DNA of 64,000 nt from an uncultured Clostridium sp. GTDB lineage: Bacteria; Bacillota; Clostridia; TANB77; CAG-508. The DNA lies in the NCBI GenBank assembly GCA_900553985.1, contig USFW01000003.1, positions 36,647 to 100,646 on the forward strand. Direction: 5' to 3'. The first letter of the stretch is position 1. Every line of letters begins with the position of its first letter. The position numbers and the translations under genes are program-made. Below are positions 45,765 through 53,930 of the stretch, one piece after another. The notes below the pieces were generated by a model. It ran no database searches and was not told the origin of the DNA. It worked only from the letters and a program-made list of their open reading frames with translations.

Positions 45765-46015
45765 TTACAAATTAACCGCTGAAAATAGTTGATAATTATA
45801 ATTTTTTGGGCTTTTGACTACTTATTTCATTCAGAAAGAATTGGTAAGGCTTCCTCATGAGCCTCTCTCACTCAGACCCCTTCATACTTCAGGTACCATG
45901 AGCATTCCTCATTCGAAAGCCTAACCAATTCTAATCTTCATTCCATGCGAACGTCAAAATCCAAAAAATTATAATTATCAACTATTTTCAGCTACTTTAT
46001 AATAAAAGATTTTTA
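45765..46015. repeat. Nested inverted-repeat element, copy 3
   Basis: Same outer arms as copy 1 (CGCTGAAAATAGTTGATAATT and AATTATCAACTATTTTCAGC), with differences in the centre (CCTCATGAGCC, CAGGTACCATGAGC). Sits between obg and tRNA-Glu. Confidence 0.85.
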
Positions 46016-46079
46016 GTAATTTTACAATATGAGTTGACTAAAATAGAATTTAGTGGTATAAATAATAAGTAAAATTTAA

Positions 46080-46154
46080 GGCCCCTTGGTCAAGCGGTTA
46101 AGACGCCACCCTCTCAAGGTGGAATCATGGGTTCGATTCCCGTAGGGGTCACCA
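46080..46154 (+). tRNA. tRNA-Glu (anticodon CTC)
   Basis: Cloverleaf with acceptor GGCCCCT pairing AGGGGTC, anticodon stem CCACC/GGTGG and loop CTCTCAA, T-arm ATGGG TTCGATT CCCGT, discriminator A and encoded CCA. CTC reads GAG codons. Confidence 0.93.
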
Positions 46155-46180
46155 AATGTATATTTGAATTAAAAAATAAA

Positions 46181-46232
46181 GTCAATAGTTAAAATCGATA
46201 ATTAAATTTTAGCTATTGGCTTTATTTTGTTT
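46181..46232. terminator. Hairpin after tRNA-Glu and 3' of the ImmA-like gene
   Basis: AAAGTCAATAG.TAAAAT pairs with ATTTTAGCTATTGGCTTT, followed by TATTTTG. Confidence 0.7.
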
Positions 46233-46239
46233 TAAAAAT

Positions 46240-46659
46240 CTATTTTTTAAATCCATCACTAATATCATAATAATAATCTAAGCATCTAGCAATATAATCA
46301 GAATTTACATTAAAATAATTTGCTATTTCAGTTGCAGTAGATATACCATTATTAATTAATTGTTTAACTTCTTGATATGGAAAAAATTCGTTCCAAGCTG
46401 CAATATCAGCAGACTGCTCCATATCATTTATTGTTTCATAAGGGTCATTAGATTTATAATATGAATGAGCTAAATAATGACCAAATTCTTGAATTATAAT
46501 TGTATTTTCATGTGTAGAATTTTTAATTTGCTCTTTATCAACAACTATTGCAGTAATATTTTCATAATGTACAATTGCACCAGGTGTCAAAAAAAGTTTT
46601 TTATTTATATAGTGTATATTTTCTTGTTGTAATCTTTTGTATAAATCATCAGTATTCAT
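46240..46659 (-). CDS. ImmA/IrrE-like protein with altered metal motif (QExxH)
   Basis: 139 residues of the ImmA/IrrE (DUF955) peptidase type. The usual HExxH helix reads IIIQEFGHYLAHSYY: the first metal-binding His is Gln, while the second His and the Glu are kept. MEQSADIAAWNEFF supplies the downstream acidic residue of the family. With one zinc ligand missing it may be inactive or bind differently. It directly follows the XRE gene on the minus strand (2 bases between), as in ImmR-ImmA pairs, where the peptidase cleaves the repressor. Confidence 0.8.
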   Translation of the reverse strand: MNTDDLYKRLQQENIHYINKKLFLTPGAIVHYENITAIVVDKEQIKNSTHENTIIIQEFGHYLAHSYYKSNDPYETINDMEQSADIAAWNEFFPYQEVKQLINNGISTATEIANYFNVNSDYIARCLDYYYDISDGFKK

Positions 46660-46661
46660 TT

Positions 46662-46985
46662 TTAATTTTTATTTTGTTTTTTTAATAAATCCTCCATAAT
46701 TTCTCGTAAAATTTCCTGATTTTCTTTATTTAATCCCTTTATGCCATTTGCAAAAGCAATTTCTATATCATCAAGTTCTAAACTGTTATTTTTAACATCA
46801 CTTTTACAGAGAATATAATCTATACTACAACCAAATATTTCAGATAATCTTATTAAAATTTCTATACTAGGTTTGCGTGATTCATTTTCGTACATTGCAA
46901 TAGTGCTTTTTGCACCATTAATTTTATCAGCAAGTTCTTGTTGGGTATATCCAAATTGTTTACGCAATTCTTTTATCCTATTCAT
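46662..46985 (-). CDS. XRE-family repressor (ImmR/SinR-like)
   Basis: 107 residues from ATG 46985 (in-frame start slightly upstream at 46994 also possible). MNRIKELRKQFGYTQQELADKINGAKSTIAMYENESRKPSIEILIRLSEIFGCSIDYILC is a classic HTH_XRE domain of the ImmR/SinR/Xre type. The C-terminal 40 residues are helical with LKKQNKN. Divergent from the Spo0E-like gene, with a palindromic promoter between them. Confidence 0.92.
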   Translation of the reverse strand: MNRIKELRKQFGYTQQELADKINGAKSTIAMYENESRKPSIEILIRLSEIFGCSIDYILCKSDVKNNSLELDDIEIAFANGIKGLNKENQEILREIMEDLLKKQNKN

Positions 46986-47068
46986 TGCAATCACTCCTCA
47001 TCAACAATTATAACATGCATATATAACATATTTCAACAAATAAATACAAAGTTCTTTAATAAATCAAA

Positions 47069-47117
47069 AAGATTGACAGTTCACTTAAAGTATATTATAC
47101 TTAAAGTGAATTTAAAG
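47069..47117 (+). promoter_or_regulatory. Promoter with overlapping palindromic operator
   Basis: TTGACA (about 47074) and TATACT have 17 bases between them. Overlapping is TTCACTTAAAGTATA...TATACTTAAAGTGAA, an inverted repeat with one mismatch, centred on the promoter. It faces the Spo0E-like gene and lies next to the XRE gene, so repression by the XRE product is likely (inference). A ten-codon ORF (ATG 47134, MKKRKYYLII) with AAGGAG follows. Confidence 0.7.
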
Positions 47118-47261
47118 GAAAGGAGATAATGTAATGAAAAAAAGAAAATATTATTTAATAATCTAGTATAAGAACAAATAATTTTACAAAGAAAAAAATA
47201 TGAAAACAAAGATGTATTTTTTATCCAAAAGCATAATGCTAAAATAATAAAGGTGATAATA

Positions 47262-47636
47262 ATGAGCGAAGTAATAAAAAATTTAAAAACTATAAGGAAA
47301 AAATTAGATAAAAGTATAAGAAAATATGGAATATATTCAGAAAACTCACAAATAATTAGTAAAGAATTTGATGATTTATTAAATGTGTATTATAAATCCA
47401 TAAAAGAAGTAGAATTTCCTGAAAGCTCAATGATGATAATTTATTATAGGATATCATATAATGCATTAAAAGAATTAACACAAAAAAATAAAAAGTTTCC
47501 ATTAGTAAAAGAATGGAACAAATATGCTAAAGAAAATAAATTTATGTCACATATTTCTTTAGAATACATATCGAAATTAGATTGGAATTATATACAAATA
47601 AAAGTTGAAAGAGAAATAAATTTAGAAATATTATAG
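47262..47636 (+). CDS. Spo0E-like protein
   Basis: 124 residues from ATG 47262 (AAGGTG upstream). Residues 5-45, IKNLKTIRKKLDKSIRKYGIYSENSQIISKEFDDLLNVYY, resemble Spo0E-like aspartyl-phosphate phosphatases, including SKEFDDLLNVYY for the SQELDxLIxxYY motif. Spo0E proteins remove phosphate from Spo0A. The C-terminal 75 residues extend beyond the usual 60-85 residue domain and are unrecognised. Location beside XRE and ImmA-like genes suggests a sporulation-delaying switch; inference. Confidence 0.6.
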   Translation: MSEVIKNLKTIRKKLDKSIRKYGIYSENSQIISKEFDDLLNVYYKSIKEVEFPESSMMIIYYRISYNALKELTQKNKKFPLVKEWNKYAKENKFMSHISLEYISKLDWNYIQIKVEREINLEIL

Positions 47637-47640
47637 GAGA

Positions 47641-47797
47641 TTTTGTCGAAAATGATTGCAAAAAACTTGACAAGATATTTTAATTTTATAAAATAGATAA
47701 AAGAGATAGAAGACCGCGAAATCTATTACTATCTCTTTTATAACAACACTCAATAAAGAGGTGTTACTATCAGTATAACCTCTTTATATACAAAAGT
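47641..47797 (+). promoter_or_regulatory. Perfect Spo0A box, promoter and tandem hairpins
   Basis: 47641-47650 reads TTTTGTCGAA, an exact Spo0A box. Promoter TTGACA (47667-47672) and TAAAAT (47689-47694), 16 apart, follow. Two hairpins come next: AAGAGATAG/CTATCTCTTTT (47699-47739) and AAAGAGG..CCTCTTT (47755-47797). The arrangement suggests a short attenuated transcript before the 47833 ORF. Confidence 0.5.
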
Positions 47798-47832
47798 CAA
47801 ATGTATTTTATACGAAAGAGAGGTTTTAATTT

Positions 47833-47991
47833 ATGAAAAAGATGAAATTAGAAGATTTTATAAGAAAAAGGATATTTGAGAATAGAAAAATGTTTTCTAA
47901 AAAAGAATTGACAAAAATAGATGAAAATATTATACTTATAAAAAAGATATATATATTGGCATTAAAAGATAGTTGGAATATGTATAAATAG
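47833..47991 (+). CDS. Small basic protein of unknown function
   Basis: 52 residues, MKKMKLEDFIRKRIFENRKMF then a Lys-rich, Ile-rich helical stretch ending WNMYK. Preceded by GAGAGG. No known domain; the size and amphipathic character recall regulatory peptides. Lies downstream of the Spo0A box and hairpins and just before the Mn riboswitch. The coding status is moderately supported by codon use and the ribosome binding site only. Confidence 0.45.
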   Translation: MKKMKLEDFIRKRIFENRKMFSKKELTKIDENIILIKKIYILALKDSWNMYK

Positions 47992-47994
47992 ATT

Positions 47995-48118
47995 TAAAAG
48001 GGAGTAGCTTTAATTTACTAATCAACAGTCGCGATAATTATTATCTGGTTAGTAAGCTTTTGGAAATGAGCAAGCGAGACTTTTAAAAGGAAAACAATAC
48101 CTTTTAAAGGTCTTTTTA
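47995..48118 (+). promoter_or_regulatory. yybP-ykoY manganese riboswitch
   Basis: AAAGGGAGTAGCTTT at the 5' side and GAAATGAGCAAGCGAGAC at the 3' side are the two conserved junction segments, with the ACAGTCGC segment between. An overlapping terminator GACTTTTAAAAGG/CCTTTTAAAGGTC then T-run is the expression platform. In this class Mn2+ binding turns on exporters, here the P-type ATPase that follows. Confidence 0.9.
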
Positions 48119-48183
48119 TATGTTTATTTTATGTCATAAAAAACTAAAATAATGCCAAAATAATTACAAAAGGAGGAAGAACA

Positions 48184-50913
48184 TTGGAAAATCATAACTG
48201 GTTTAACAAGAAAGTAGAGGATGTAGAAAAAGAGCTACACACAAATATTGAAACAGGACTAACAGACGAAGAAGTAAAGCAAAGAAGAGAAAAATATGGT
48301 CTAAATCAATTGAAAGAAAAAAAGAAAAAATCAATGTTAAAAAGATTTTTAGACCAATTCAAAGACTTTTCAATCATAATTTTAATAATAGCAGCAATAG
48401 TATCTGGAGTAGTTGGTGTAGCAGAAGGGGAAGGAATTACTGATACAATAATTATATTGATAGTAGTTCTTGTAAATGCAATAATAGGAGTAACACAAGA
48501 GTCTAAAGCTGAGAAGTCATTAGAAGCATTACAAAAATTAACAGACCATGCATCTAAAGTTATTAGAAACGGACATATTACTGTTGTCCCAGCAAAGGAA
48601 TTAGTACCTGGAGATATTGTTGTATTAGATACAGGTGATTATATCCCAGCAGATTTAAGAATTACAGAAGCAGTAAACTTAAAATCACAAGAAGCATCAC
48701 TTACAGGAGAATCTGTTCCAGTAGAAAAAACAATAGAAAAAATAGATGATGCAGAAATTGGAATAGGAGATAGAACAAATATGCTATTTTCTTCTAGCTT
48801 AGTAACATATGGTAGAGGAAAAGGAATTGTAGTAGAAACAGGAATGACGACAGAAGTTGGTAAAATAGCAGAAATGATAAACCAAACAGAAGAACAAATA
48901 ACACCACTACAACAAAAATTAAATAAACTAGGAAAGACTTTAGGAATAGCAGCCTTAGCTATATGTGTATTTATATTCATAATAGGATTATTGCAACATA
49001 AAGAACCAATTCATATGTTTATGACAGCAGTATCACTAGCAGTTGCAGCAATACCAGAAGGATTAGTTGCAGTTTCTACGATTGTTTTAGCAATTGGTGT
49101 TCAAAAAATGGTAAAGAAAAATGCGATAGTAAAAAGATTACCAGCAGTAGAAACATTAGGAAGTGCAACAGTTATATGTTCTGATAAAACAGGAACATTA
49201 ACTCAAAATAAAATGACAGTAGAAAAAGTATTTTTAAATAAAGAAATAAAAGATTTTTCAGAAATTGATAAAAACAATGTAAATGAAGATATGACAAAAT
49301 TAGTATATGCAAATATGCTATGTAATGACACAAAAATTTCTAAAGATGGAACATTAACAGGAGACCCAACAGAAACAGCATTAGTAGACATGGCATTTAA
49401 TCTTAATTTTGACCCATCAATATATGATAGAATGGTTCGTGTTGCAGAAGTTCCATTTGATTCAGATAGAAAATTAATGACAACAGTCAACAAAGTTAAT
49501 GATAAATATATTGCATATACAAAAGGTGGAGTAGACGAATTACTAAGAATATGTAAAGCATATTTATTAAACAACGAAATTAAAGAAGATTTAGAAAATT
49601 ATGCTGTAACAATCAGAGAAAAAAATGAAGAAATGGCAAAAGAAGCATTAAGAGTTTTAGCTTGTGGATATAAAGAATTTGACTATGAACCAACAGAAGA
49701 AGAAATAAAAAATATTGAAAGTGATTTAATATTTGTCGGAATGGTTGGAATGATTGACCCACCAAGAGAAGAAGCTAAAAAAGCAGTAGAAAAATGTAAA
49801 ACAGCAGGAATAAAAACTGTAATGATTACGGGAGACCATAAAATTACAGCAACAGCAATAGCCAAAAAATTAGGAATATTAGAAAATGAAAACGAAGCAA
49901 TAACAGGTCAAGAACTTGAAAAAATGAGTGATGAGGAATTACAAAAAAATGTAAGACATTATTCAGTATATGCAAGAGTTTCACCAGAACATAAAGTAAG
50001 AATAGTAAAAGCATGGCAAAAAAATGGAGAAATAGTTGCAATGACAGGTGATGGAGTAAATGATAGTCCAGCACTAAAAACATCAGATATAGGATGTGCA
50101 ATGGGAGTTGTAGGAACAGATGTAGCAAAAGAAGCAGCAGATGTAATTTTAACAGATGACAACTTTGCAACAATAGTATCAGCAGTAGAAGAAGGAAGAA
50201 GAATATATGATAATATATTAAAAGTTATTCAATTCTTATTATCAAGTAATATAGGAGAAATAGTAGTACTATTTTTAGCAACACTATGTACACCATTATT
50301 TGCAAGTTGGTTTGGAATAACAGACATAGCACACTTAGAAATATTATTACCAATTCACATATTATGGATTAACTTAGTAACAGACTCATTACCAGCATTA
50401 GCATTAGCATTTGACCCAGCAAATTCTGATATAATGAAAAGAAAACCAAATAAACCTGAAAAGGGAGTATTTACAAAAGGAATGACTTGGAGAGTTATAT
50501 ACCAAGGTGTAATGATAGGATTATTAACACTAGCAGCATTTATGATAGGACTTGCAACAACAACAGAACCACTAGATGGATTAACATTAGACGAATCAAA
50601 AATAGAAGTAGGTCAAACAATGGCGTTTGTCACACTAGCATTTTCAGAGTTAGTTCATGTATTTAATATTAGAAATAATAAAAAATCAATATTTAAAACT
50701 AAGGTATTTAATAATAGCAAATTGATATGGGCAATATTAGCATCAGCAGCTTTAATGATAGGAATATTAGCAATACCACCATTAAGAGCAGCATTTAGTA
50801 TTCCAGTATTACCAAGTCAAAATATATTAGAATTAGTGGGATTAGCACTTGCACCACTTGTAATTGTTGAATTGTTCAAATTATTTAGAATAAATTCATT
50901 TAAAGATGAGTAA
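48184..50913 (+). CDS. P2A-type cation ATPase (Ca/Mn exporter)
   Basis: 909 residues, TTG start after AGGAGGAAG. N-terminal cation ATPase domain, TGES near residue 176, the helix-4 motif VAAIPEGL, DKTGTLTQNK (phosphorylation), KGGVDELL, MITGDHKIT, and GDGVNDSPALK. Helix 6 has NLVTDSLPALAL, the PMCA/SERCA-like N..D pair for Ca or Mn. Closely like PacL-type pumps. The Mn riboswitch argues that manganese is a physiological substrate. Membrane helices 5-10 are at the C-terminus. Confidence 0.9.
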   Translation: MENHNWFNKKVEDVEKELHTNIETGLTDEEVKQRREKYGLNQLKEKKKKSMLKRFLDQFKDFSIIILIIAAIVSGVVGVAEGEGITDTIIILIVVLVNAIIGVTQESKAEKSLEALQKLTDHASKVIRNGHITVVPAKELVPGDIVVLDTGDYIPADLRITEAVNLKSQEASLTGESVPVEKTIEKIDDAEIGIGDRTNMLFSSSLVTYGRGKGIVVETGMTTEVGKIAEMINQTEEQITPLQQKLNKLGKTLGIAALAICVFIFIIGLLQHKEPIHMFMTAVSLAVAAIPEGLVAVSTIVLAIGVQKMVKKNAIVKRLPAVETLGSATVICSDKTGTLTQNKMTVEKVFLNKEIKDFSEIDKNNVNEDMTKLVYANMLCNDTKISKDGTLTGDPTETALVDMAFNLNFDPSIYDRMVRVAEVPFDSDRKLMTTVNKVNDKYIAYTKGGVDELLRICKAYLLNNEIKEDLENYAVTIREKNEEMAKEALRVLACGYKEFDYEPTEEEIKNIESDLIFVGMVGMIDPPREEAKKAVEKCKTAGIKTVMITGDHKITATAIAKKLGILENENEAITGQELEKMSDEELQKNVRHYSVYARVSPEHKVRIVKAWQKNGEIVAMTGDGVNDSPALKTSDIGCAMGVVGTDVAKEAADVILTDDNFATIVSAVEEGRRIYDNILKVIQFLLSSNIGEIVVLFLATLCTPLFASWFGITDIAHLEILLPIHILWINLVTDSLPALALAFDPANSDIMKRKPNKPEKGVFTKGMTWRVIYQGVMIGLLTLAAFMIGLATTTEPLDGLTLDESKIEVGQTMAFVTLAFSELVHVFNIRNNKKSIFKTKVFNNSKLIWAILASAALMIGILAIPPLRAAFSIPVLPSQNILELVGLALAPLVIVELFKLFRINSFKDE

Positions 50914-51005
50914 AAAATGAAGTTTTAGAATATGATTTTATATAGAAAAATAGTATTTAAAGTTAAGATTAAATCTAAAATTTAAAATATTAATTTAAAA
51001 AGTAA

Positions 51006-51052
51006 AATGACTGTCTTAGAATATGAAAATATTTCTAAGATAGTCATTTTTT
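51006..51052 (+). terminator. Terminator of the cation ATPase
   Basis: AATGACTGTCTTAGAATAT and ATATTTCTAAGATAGTCATT, then TTTT. Strong perfect stem. Confidence 0.85.
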
Positions 51053-51135
51053 CTATACAACAAGTAAAAGCATCTTAAAAAAGACCCGCGATAGCTTTAC
51101 TACTGTAGTTTCGATACTTTTCTTATAGATGAAGG

Positions 51136-51318
51136 CTAATTATATAAATTTCGTTCATATAAATCATCAATAAAAACATCTTTTTCTTCAAAATTATCAA
51201 TAAATCCAACTTTTGCAATGTTTTCATTTACACCTTGAATCCATACAGGTCTATCATCATAAAAAATATCACATTTTTCTTTATTATCTAAAATAGAATA
51301 TACTCTTTTTAAATCCAT
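51136..51318 (-). CDS. H-type small acid-soluble spore protein (SspH-like)
   Basis: 60 residues, MDLKRVYSILDNKEKCDIFYDDRPVWIQGV... resembles SspH (MNIQRAKEII...VTYNGVPVYIQHV). Members are spore core proteins made in the forespore under SigG and not alpha/beta-type SASP. AGGGAGCG is the ribosome binding site. Single gene on the minus strand. Confidence 0.75.
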   Translation of the reverse strand: MDLKRVYSILDNKEKCDIFYDDRPVWIQGVNENIAKVGFIDNFEEKDVFIDDLYERNLYN

Positions 51319-51429
51319 AAAATCACGCTCCCTAAAAAATATATTTATTTAAAGTATATCCTTTGAAATGGATAAATATTCATAATAAGTCGATTTAAAT
51401 TTTAAGATTTTATAAATATTTTATGAAAT

Positions 51430-51545
51430 TTGACATATAATAAAATATGAGTTATAATACACTCAAGACGTCGATAAGTAGTTCTAAATAAAAAAACGTA
51501 AAAAGACTAGGAAGTCTCTCAAAACTTTTCCTAGTCTTTTCCTTT
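51430..51545 (+). ncRNA. Candidate antitoxin RNA of a type I toxin-antitoxin locus
   Basis: A perfect promoter TTGACA (51430-51435), 17 bases, TATAAT (51453-51458) predicts a transcript from about 51465. AAAAGACTAGGAA (51501-51513) pairs with TTCCTAGTCTTTT (51528-51540), a terminator for both strands. The predicted RNA of about 80 nucleotides overlaps the 3' end of the minus-strand toxin transcript. It has no ORF. Layout as in TxpA/RatA or BsrG/SR4; function inferred. Confidence 0.65.
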
Positions 51546-51549
51546 TTGT

Positions 51550-51618
51550 TTAATCCTTTAAGTGCTTTACTATTAAGTAAATTAAATAAAGTTTCAACAC
51601 TTTAAGTAGTTCTTTCAT
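51550..51618 (-). CDS. Candidate type I toxin, 22-residue hydrophobic peptide
   Basis: ATG at 51618 (minus strand), 22 residues, MKELLKVLKLYLI then YLIVKHLKD, a short helix with Lys at both ends. A strong ribosome binding site GAAAGGAGG lies 11 bases upstream and is partly paired with the mRNA 5' end: CCTTTCT and AGAAAGG (51633-51652) form a 7-base stem. Minus-strand promoter TTGACA (51688-51683), 17 bases, TATATT (51665-51660). The transcript would end at the shared terminator. Toxicity is inferred, not shown. Confidence 0.6.
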   Translation of the reverse strand: MKELLKVLKLYLIYLIVKHLKD

Positions 51619-51659
51619 AAAAAAACGATCCTCCTTTCTACCTTGAGAAAGGTAAGAAC

Positions 51660-51688
51660 AATATATAGTATATAATGTGTTTTGTCAA
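51660..51688 (-). promoter_or_regulatory. Promoter of the candidate toxin gene
   Basis: Read on the minus strand, TTGACA and TATATT have 17 bases between them. The predicted start near 51653 gives a 35-base leader that contains the SD-masking stem. Confidence 0.65.
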
Positions 51689-51785
51689 ATATAATTTATA
51701 TTAATAAAATAAAAAATAAATTTGACTTATAAAATCAAATCATATAAAATATATTAATAATATACAAAAAATAAGGAGGAATTTT

Positions 51786-53426
51786 ATGAAGATACAATAT
51801 AAAGATAAAATAAAAGAAATAAAAGAACCAATGAAAATTAGTGATTTATTCAAAGAAGAAATAGAAGAAAGTAAATACCCAGTTATAGCAGGAATATTCA
51901 ACAATGAATATGTAAATTTAGATTATAAAATAGAAAAAGATGGAAAAGTAGAGTTAATAGACATCTCATCAAAAGAAGGGCAAAAAGTATATAGAAGAAC
52001 ATTAATATACATAGTTGGAAAAGCATTTGAAAAACTTTATCCAAATGAAAGAATGGAAGTAAACTATCAATTAGCAAATTCAATGTTTTGTGATTTCATA
52101 GGAAAAGAAGTTACAGAAGAGTTTGTTAAAAAATTAACTGAAGAAGTAAAAAATATAATAGAACAAGATTTACCAATAAAACAAGTAATAATGAATATGA
52201 AAGAAGCAAAAGCTTTCTTTGAAAAAGAACATACTTCAAAAGGAAGATTGCAAATTGACTTAGAAAATAATGATGAAGTTTTTATGTATTTTTGTGAAGA
52301 TTATTATAACTACTGTTATGGAACTTTAGCAAATAGAACAGGAATAGTAAAAATATTTGAAATTGTAAAATATAATGATGGATTTTTAATTAGATATCCA
52401 AGTCAAAAAAATCCAGAGGTATTACCAGAACTTGCTGAAACTAAAAAGCTTGCATGGGCAATGGAAGAATATGATGATATTCATAAAATTTTAAATATAG
52501 AAAGAACATATAAAATAAATGAAGCAATAAAAGAAAAAAGAGTAAATGATATAATAATGTTAGCAGAAGCATTACATGAAAAGAAAATAGCAAAAATAGC
52601 TGATAATATAGCACAAAATAAAAACATAAAAATGATTTTAATAGCAGGTCCATCTTCATCAGGAAAGACAACATTTGCACAAAGGCTAGGAATACAATTA
52701 AGATTAAATAGAATAAAACCAGTAACAATTTCAGTGGATAATTATTTTGTTGAAAGACAAGATACACCAAGAGATGCAAATGGAGAATACAATTTTGAAT
52801 GTATAGAAGCAATAGATTTAGAGCTATTTAATGAACATTTGACAAAGTTATTAAATGGCGAAGAAATCGAAATGCCAGAATTTGATTTCCATGAAGGAAC
52901 AAAAAAATATAATGGAAAGATGGTAAGATTAGAAAAAGATGAAGTATTAGTAATTGAAGGAATACACTGCTTAAATGATAAATTAACAAGTAAAATACCA
53001 GCAGAACAAAAATATAAAATATATATAAGTGCATTAACAGTATTGAATTTAGACAGATTTAATAGAATATCAACAACAGATACAAGATTAGTAAGAAGAA
53101 TAGTAAGAGATTATCAATTCAGAGGATATTCAGCACAAAGTACAATACGTACATGGAATAAGGTAAATGAGGGAGAGGAAAAAAATATATTCCCATTCCA
53201 AGAAGGAGCAGATTTCGTATTTAATACATCTTTAGTATATGAATTAGGAGCATTAAAGCCAATAGTAATGCCTTTATTAGAACAAATAACGAATAAAGAA
53301 CCAGAATATGCAGAAGCAAGAAGAATAATGAATATGTTAAAATATTTTGAAGAAATTCCAAAAGAATACATACCAAATAATTCATTGCTAAAAGAATTTT
53401 TAGGTGGAGGAAACTTTAAATATTAA
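51786..53426 (+). CDS. Uridine kinase-like nucleoside kinase with TGS and ThrRS-type SAD domains
   Basis: 546 residues. An N-terminal TGS-like domain (1-65), a threonyl-tRNA-synthetase-like second additional domain (about 75-240) and a C-terminal uridine kinase with Walker A GPSSSGKTTFAQRL near residue 288-301 and DNYFVERQDTPRD (substrate lid). This fused architecture is common in Clostridia and Thermotogae and is annotated nucleoside kinase. Substrate (uridine/cytidine or other) not known. Ribosome binding site AAGGAGGA. Confidence 0.88.
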   Translation: MKIQYKDKIKEIKEPMKISDLFKEEIEESKYPVIAGIFNNEYVNLDYKIEKDGKVELIDISSKEGQKVYRRTLIYIVGKAFEKLYPNERMEVNYQLANSMFCDFIGKEVTEEFVKKLTEEVKNIIEQDLPIKQVIMNMKEAKAFFEKEHTSKGRLQIDLENNDEVFMYFCEDYYNYCYGTLANRTGIVKIFEIVKYNDGFLIRYPSQKNPEVLPELAETKKLAWAMEEYDDIHKILNIERTYKINEAIKEKRVNDIIMLAEALHEKKIAKIADNIAQNKNIKMILIAGPSSSGKTTFAQRLGIQLRLNRIKPVTISVDNYFVERQDTPRDANGEYNFECIEAIDLELFNEHLTKLLNGEEIEMPEFDFHEGTKKYNGKMVRLEKDEVLVIEGIHCLNDKLTSKIPAEQKYKIYISALTVLNLDRFNRISTTDTRLVRRIVRDYQFRGYSAQSTIRTWNKVNEGEEKNIFPFQEGADFVFNTSLVYELGALKPIVMPLLEQITNKEPEYAEARRIMNMLKYFEEIPKEYIPNNSLLKEFLGGGNFKY

Positions 53427-53550
53427 AATGTTATAAATGATAAAGAATTTATAACGAAGACTGATTCAAAAAGAGACTAAGTTGAAATACATGAATCTTT
53501 TATTAACATGTGTTCATTTTGAGTAAAACGAGAAAGGAAAAGAAGTTTAT

Positions 53551-53868
53551 ATGGAAAATAGTAGAAGATTTACAGAAATAGATGAAGAGTTTATATGTGA
53601 AAATTGTGGAAAAAAAGTAACAAAACTAGGTTATTCTTGTAGAGACCATTGTCCTTTTTGTTTACACTCAAAACATGTAGATAAAAATCCGGGAGATAGA
53701 GCAGAAGAATGCCATGGTGACTTAGAACCAGTTAGTTTAGAGATTCATAGCAAAAAAGGTTATGTTATTATTTACAGATGTAAAAAATGTGGTGCAATTA
53801 GAAAAAATAAGTCAGCAAAAGATGATAATATGGATTTAATAATTGACTTAAGTAGTAAGCAGATATAA
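53551..53868 (+). CDS. RNHCP-domain protein
   Basis: 105 residues. FTEIDEEFICENCGKKVTKLGYSCRDHCPFCLHSKHVDKNPGDRAEECHG holds two CxxC pairs and the RDHCPFCLHSKHVD block that names the RNHCP family. The C-terminal YRCKKCGAIRKNKSA adds a third CxxC. Probably zinc-binding, function unknown. Ribosome binding site GAAAGG. Confidence 0.85.
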   Translation: MENSRRFTEIDEEFICENCGKKVTKLGYSCRDHCPFCLHSKHVDKNPGDRAEECHGDLEPVSLEIHSKKGYVIIYRCKKCGAIRKNKSAKDDNMDLIIDLSSKQI

Positions 53869-53878
53869 AATAAATAAA

Positions 53879-53930
53879 AATGAATTGAAAATTAAACATT
53901 AAAATGTATAATTTCAATTCATTTTTTATT
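53879..53930. terminator. Bidirectional terminator between RNHCP and XRE genes
   Basis: AATGAATTGAAAATTA and TATAATTTCAATTCATTTTTT form a long stem; both genes converge on it. Confidence 0.75.
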
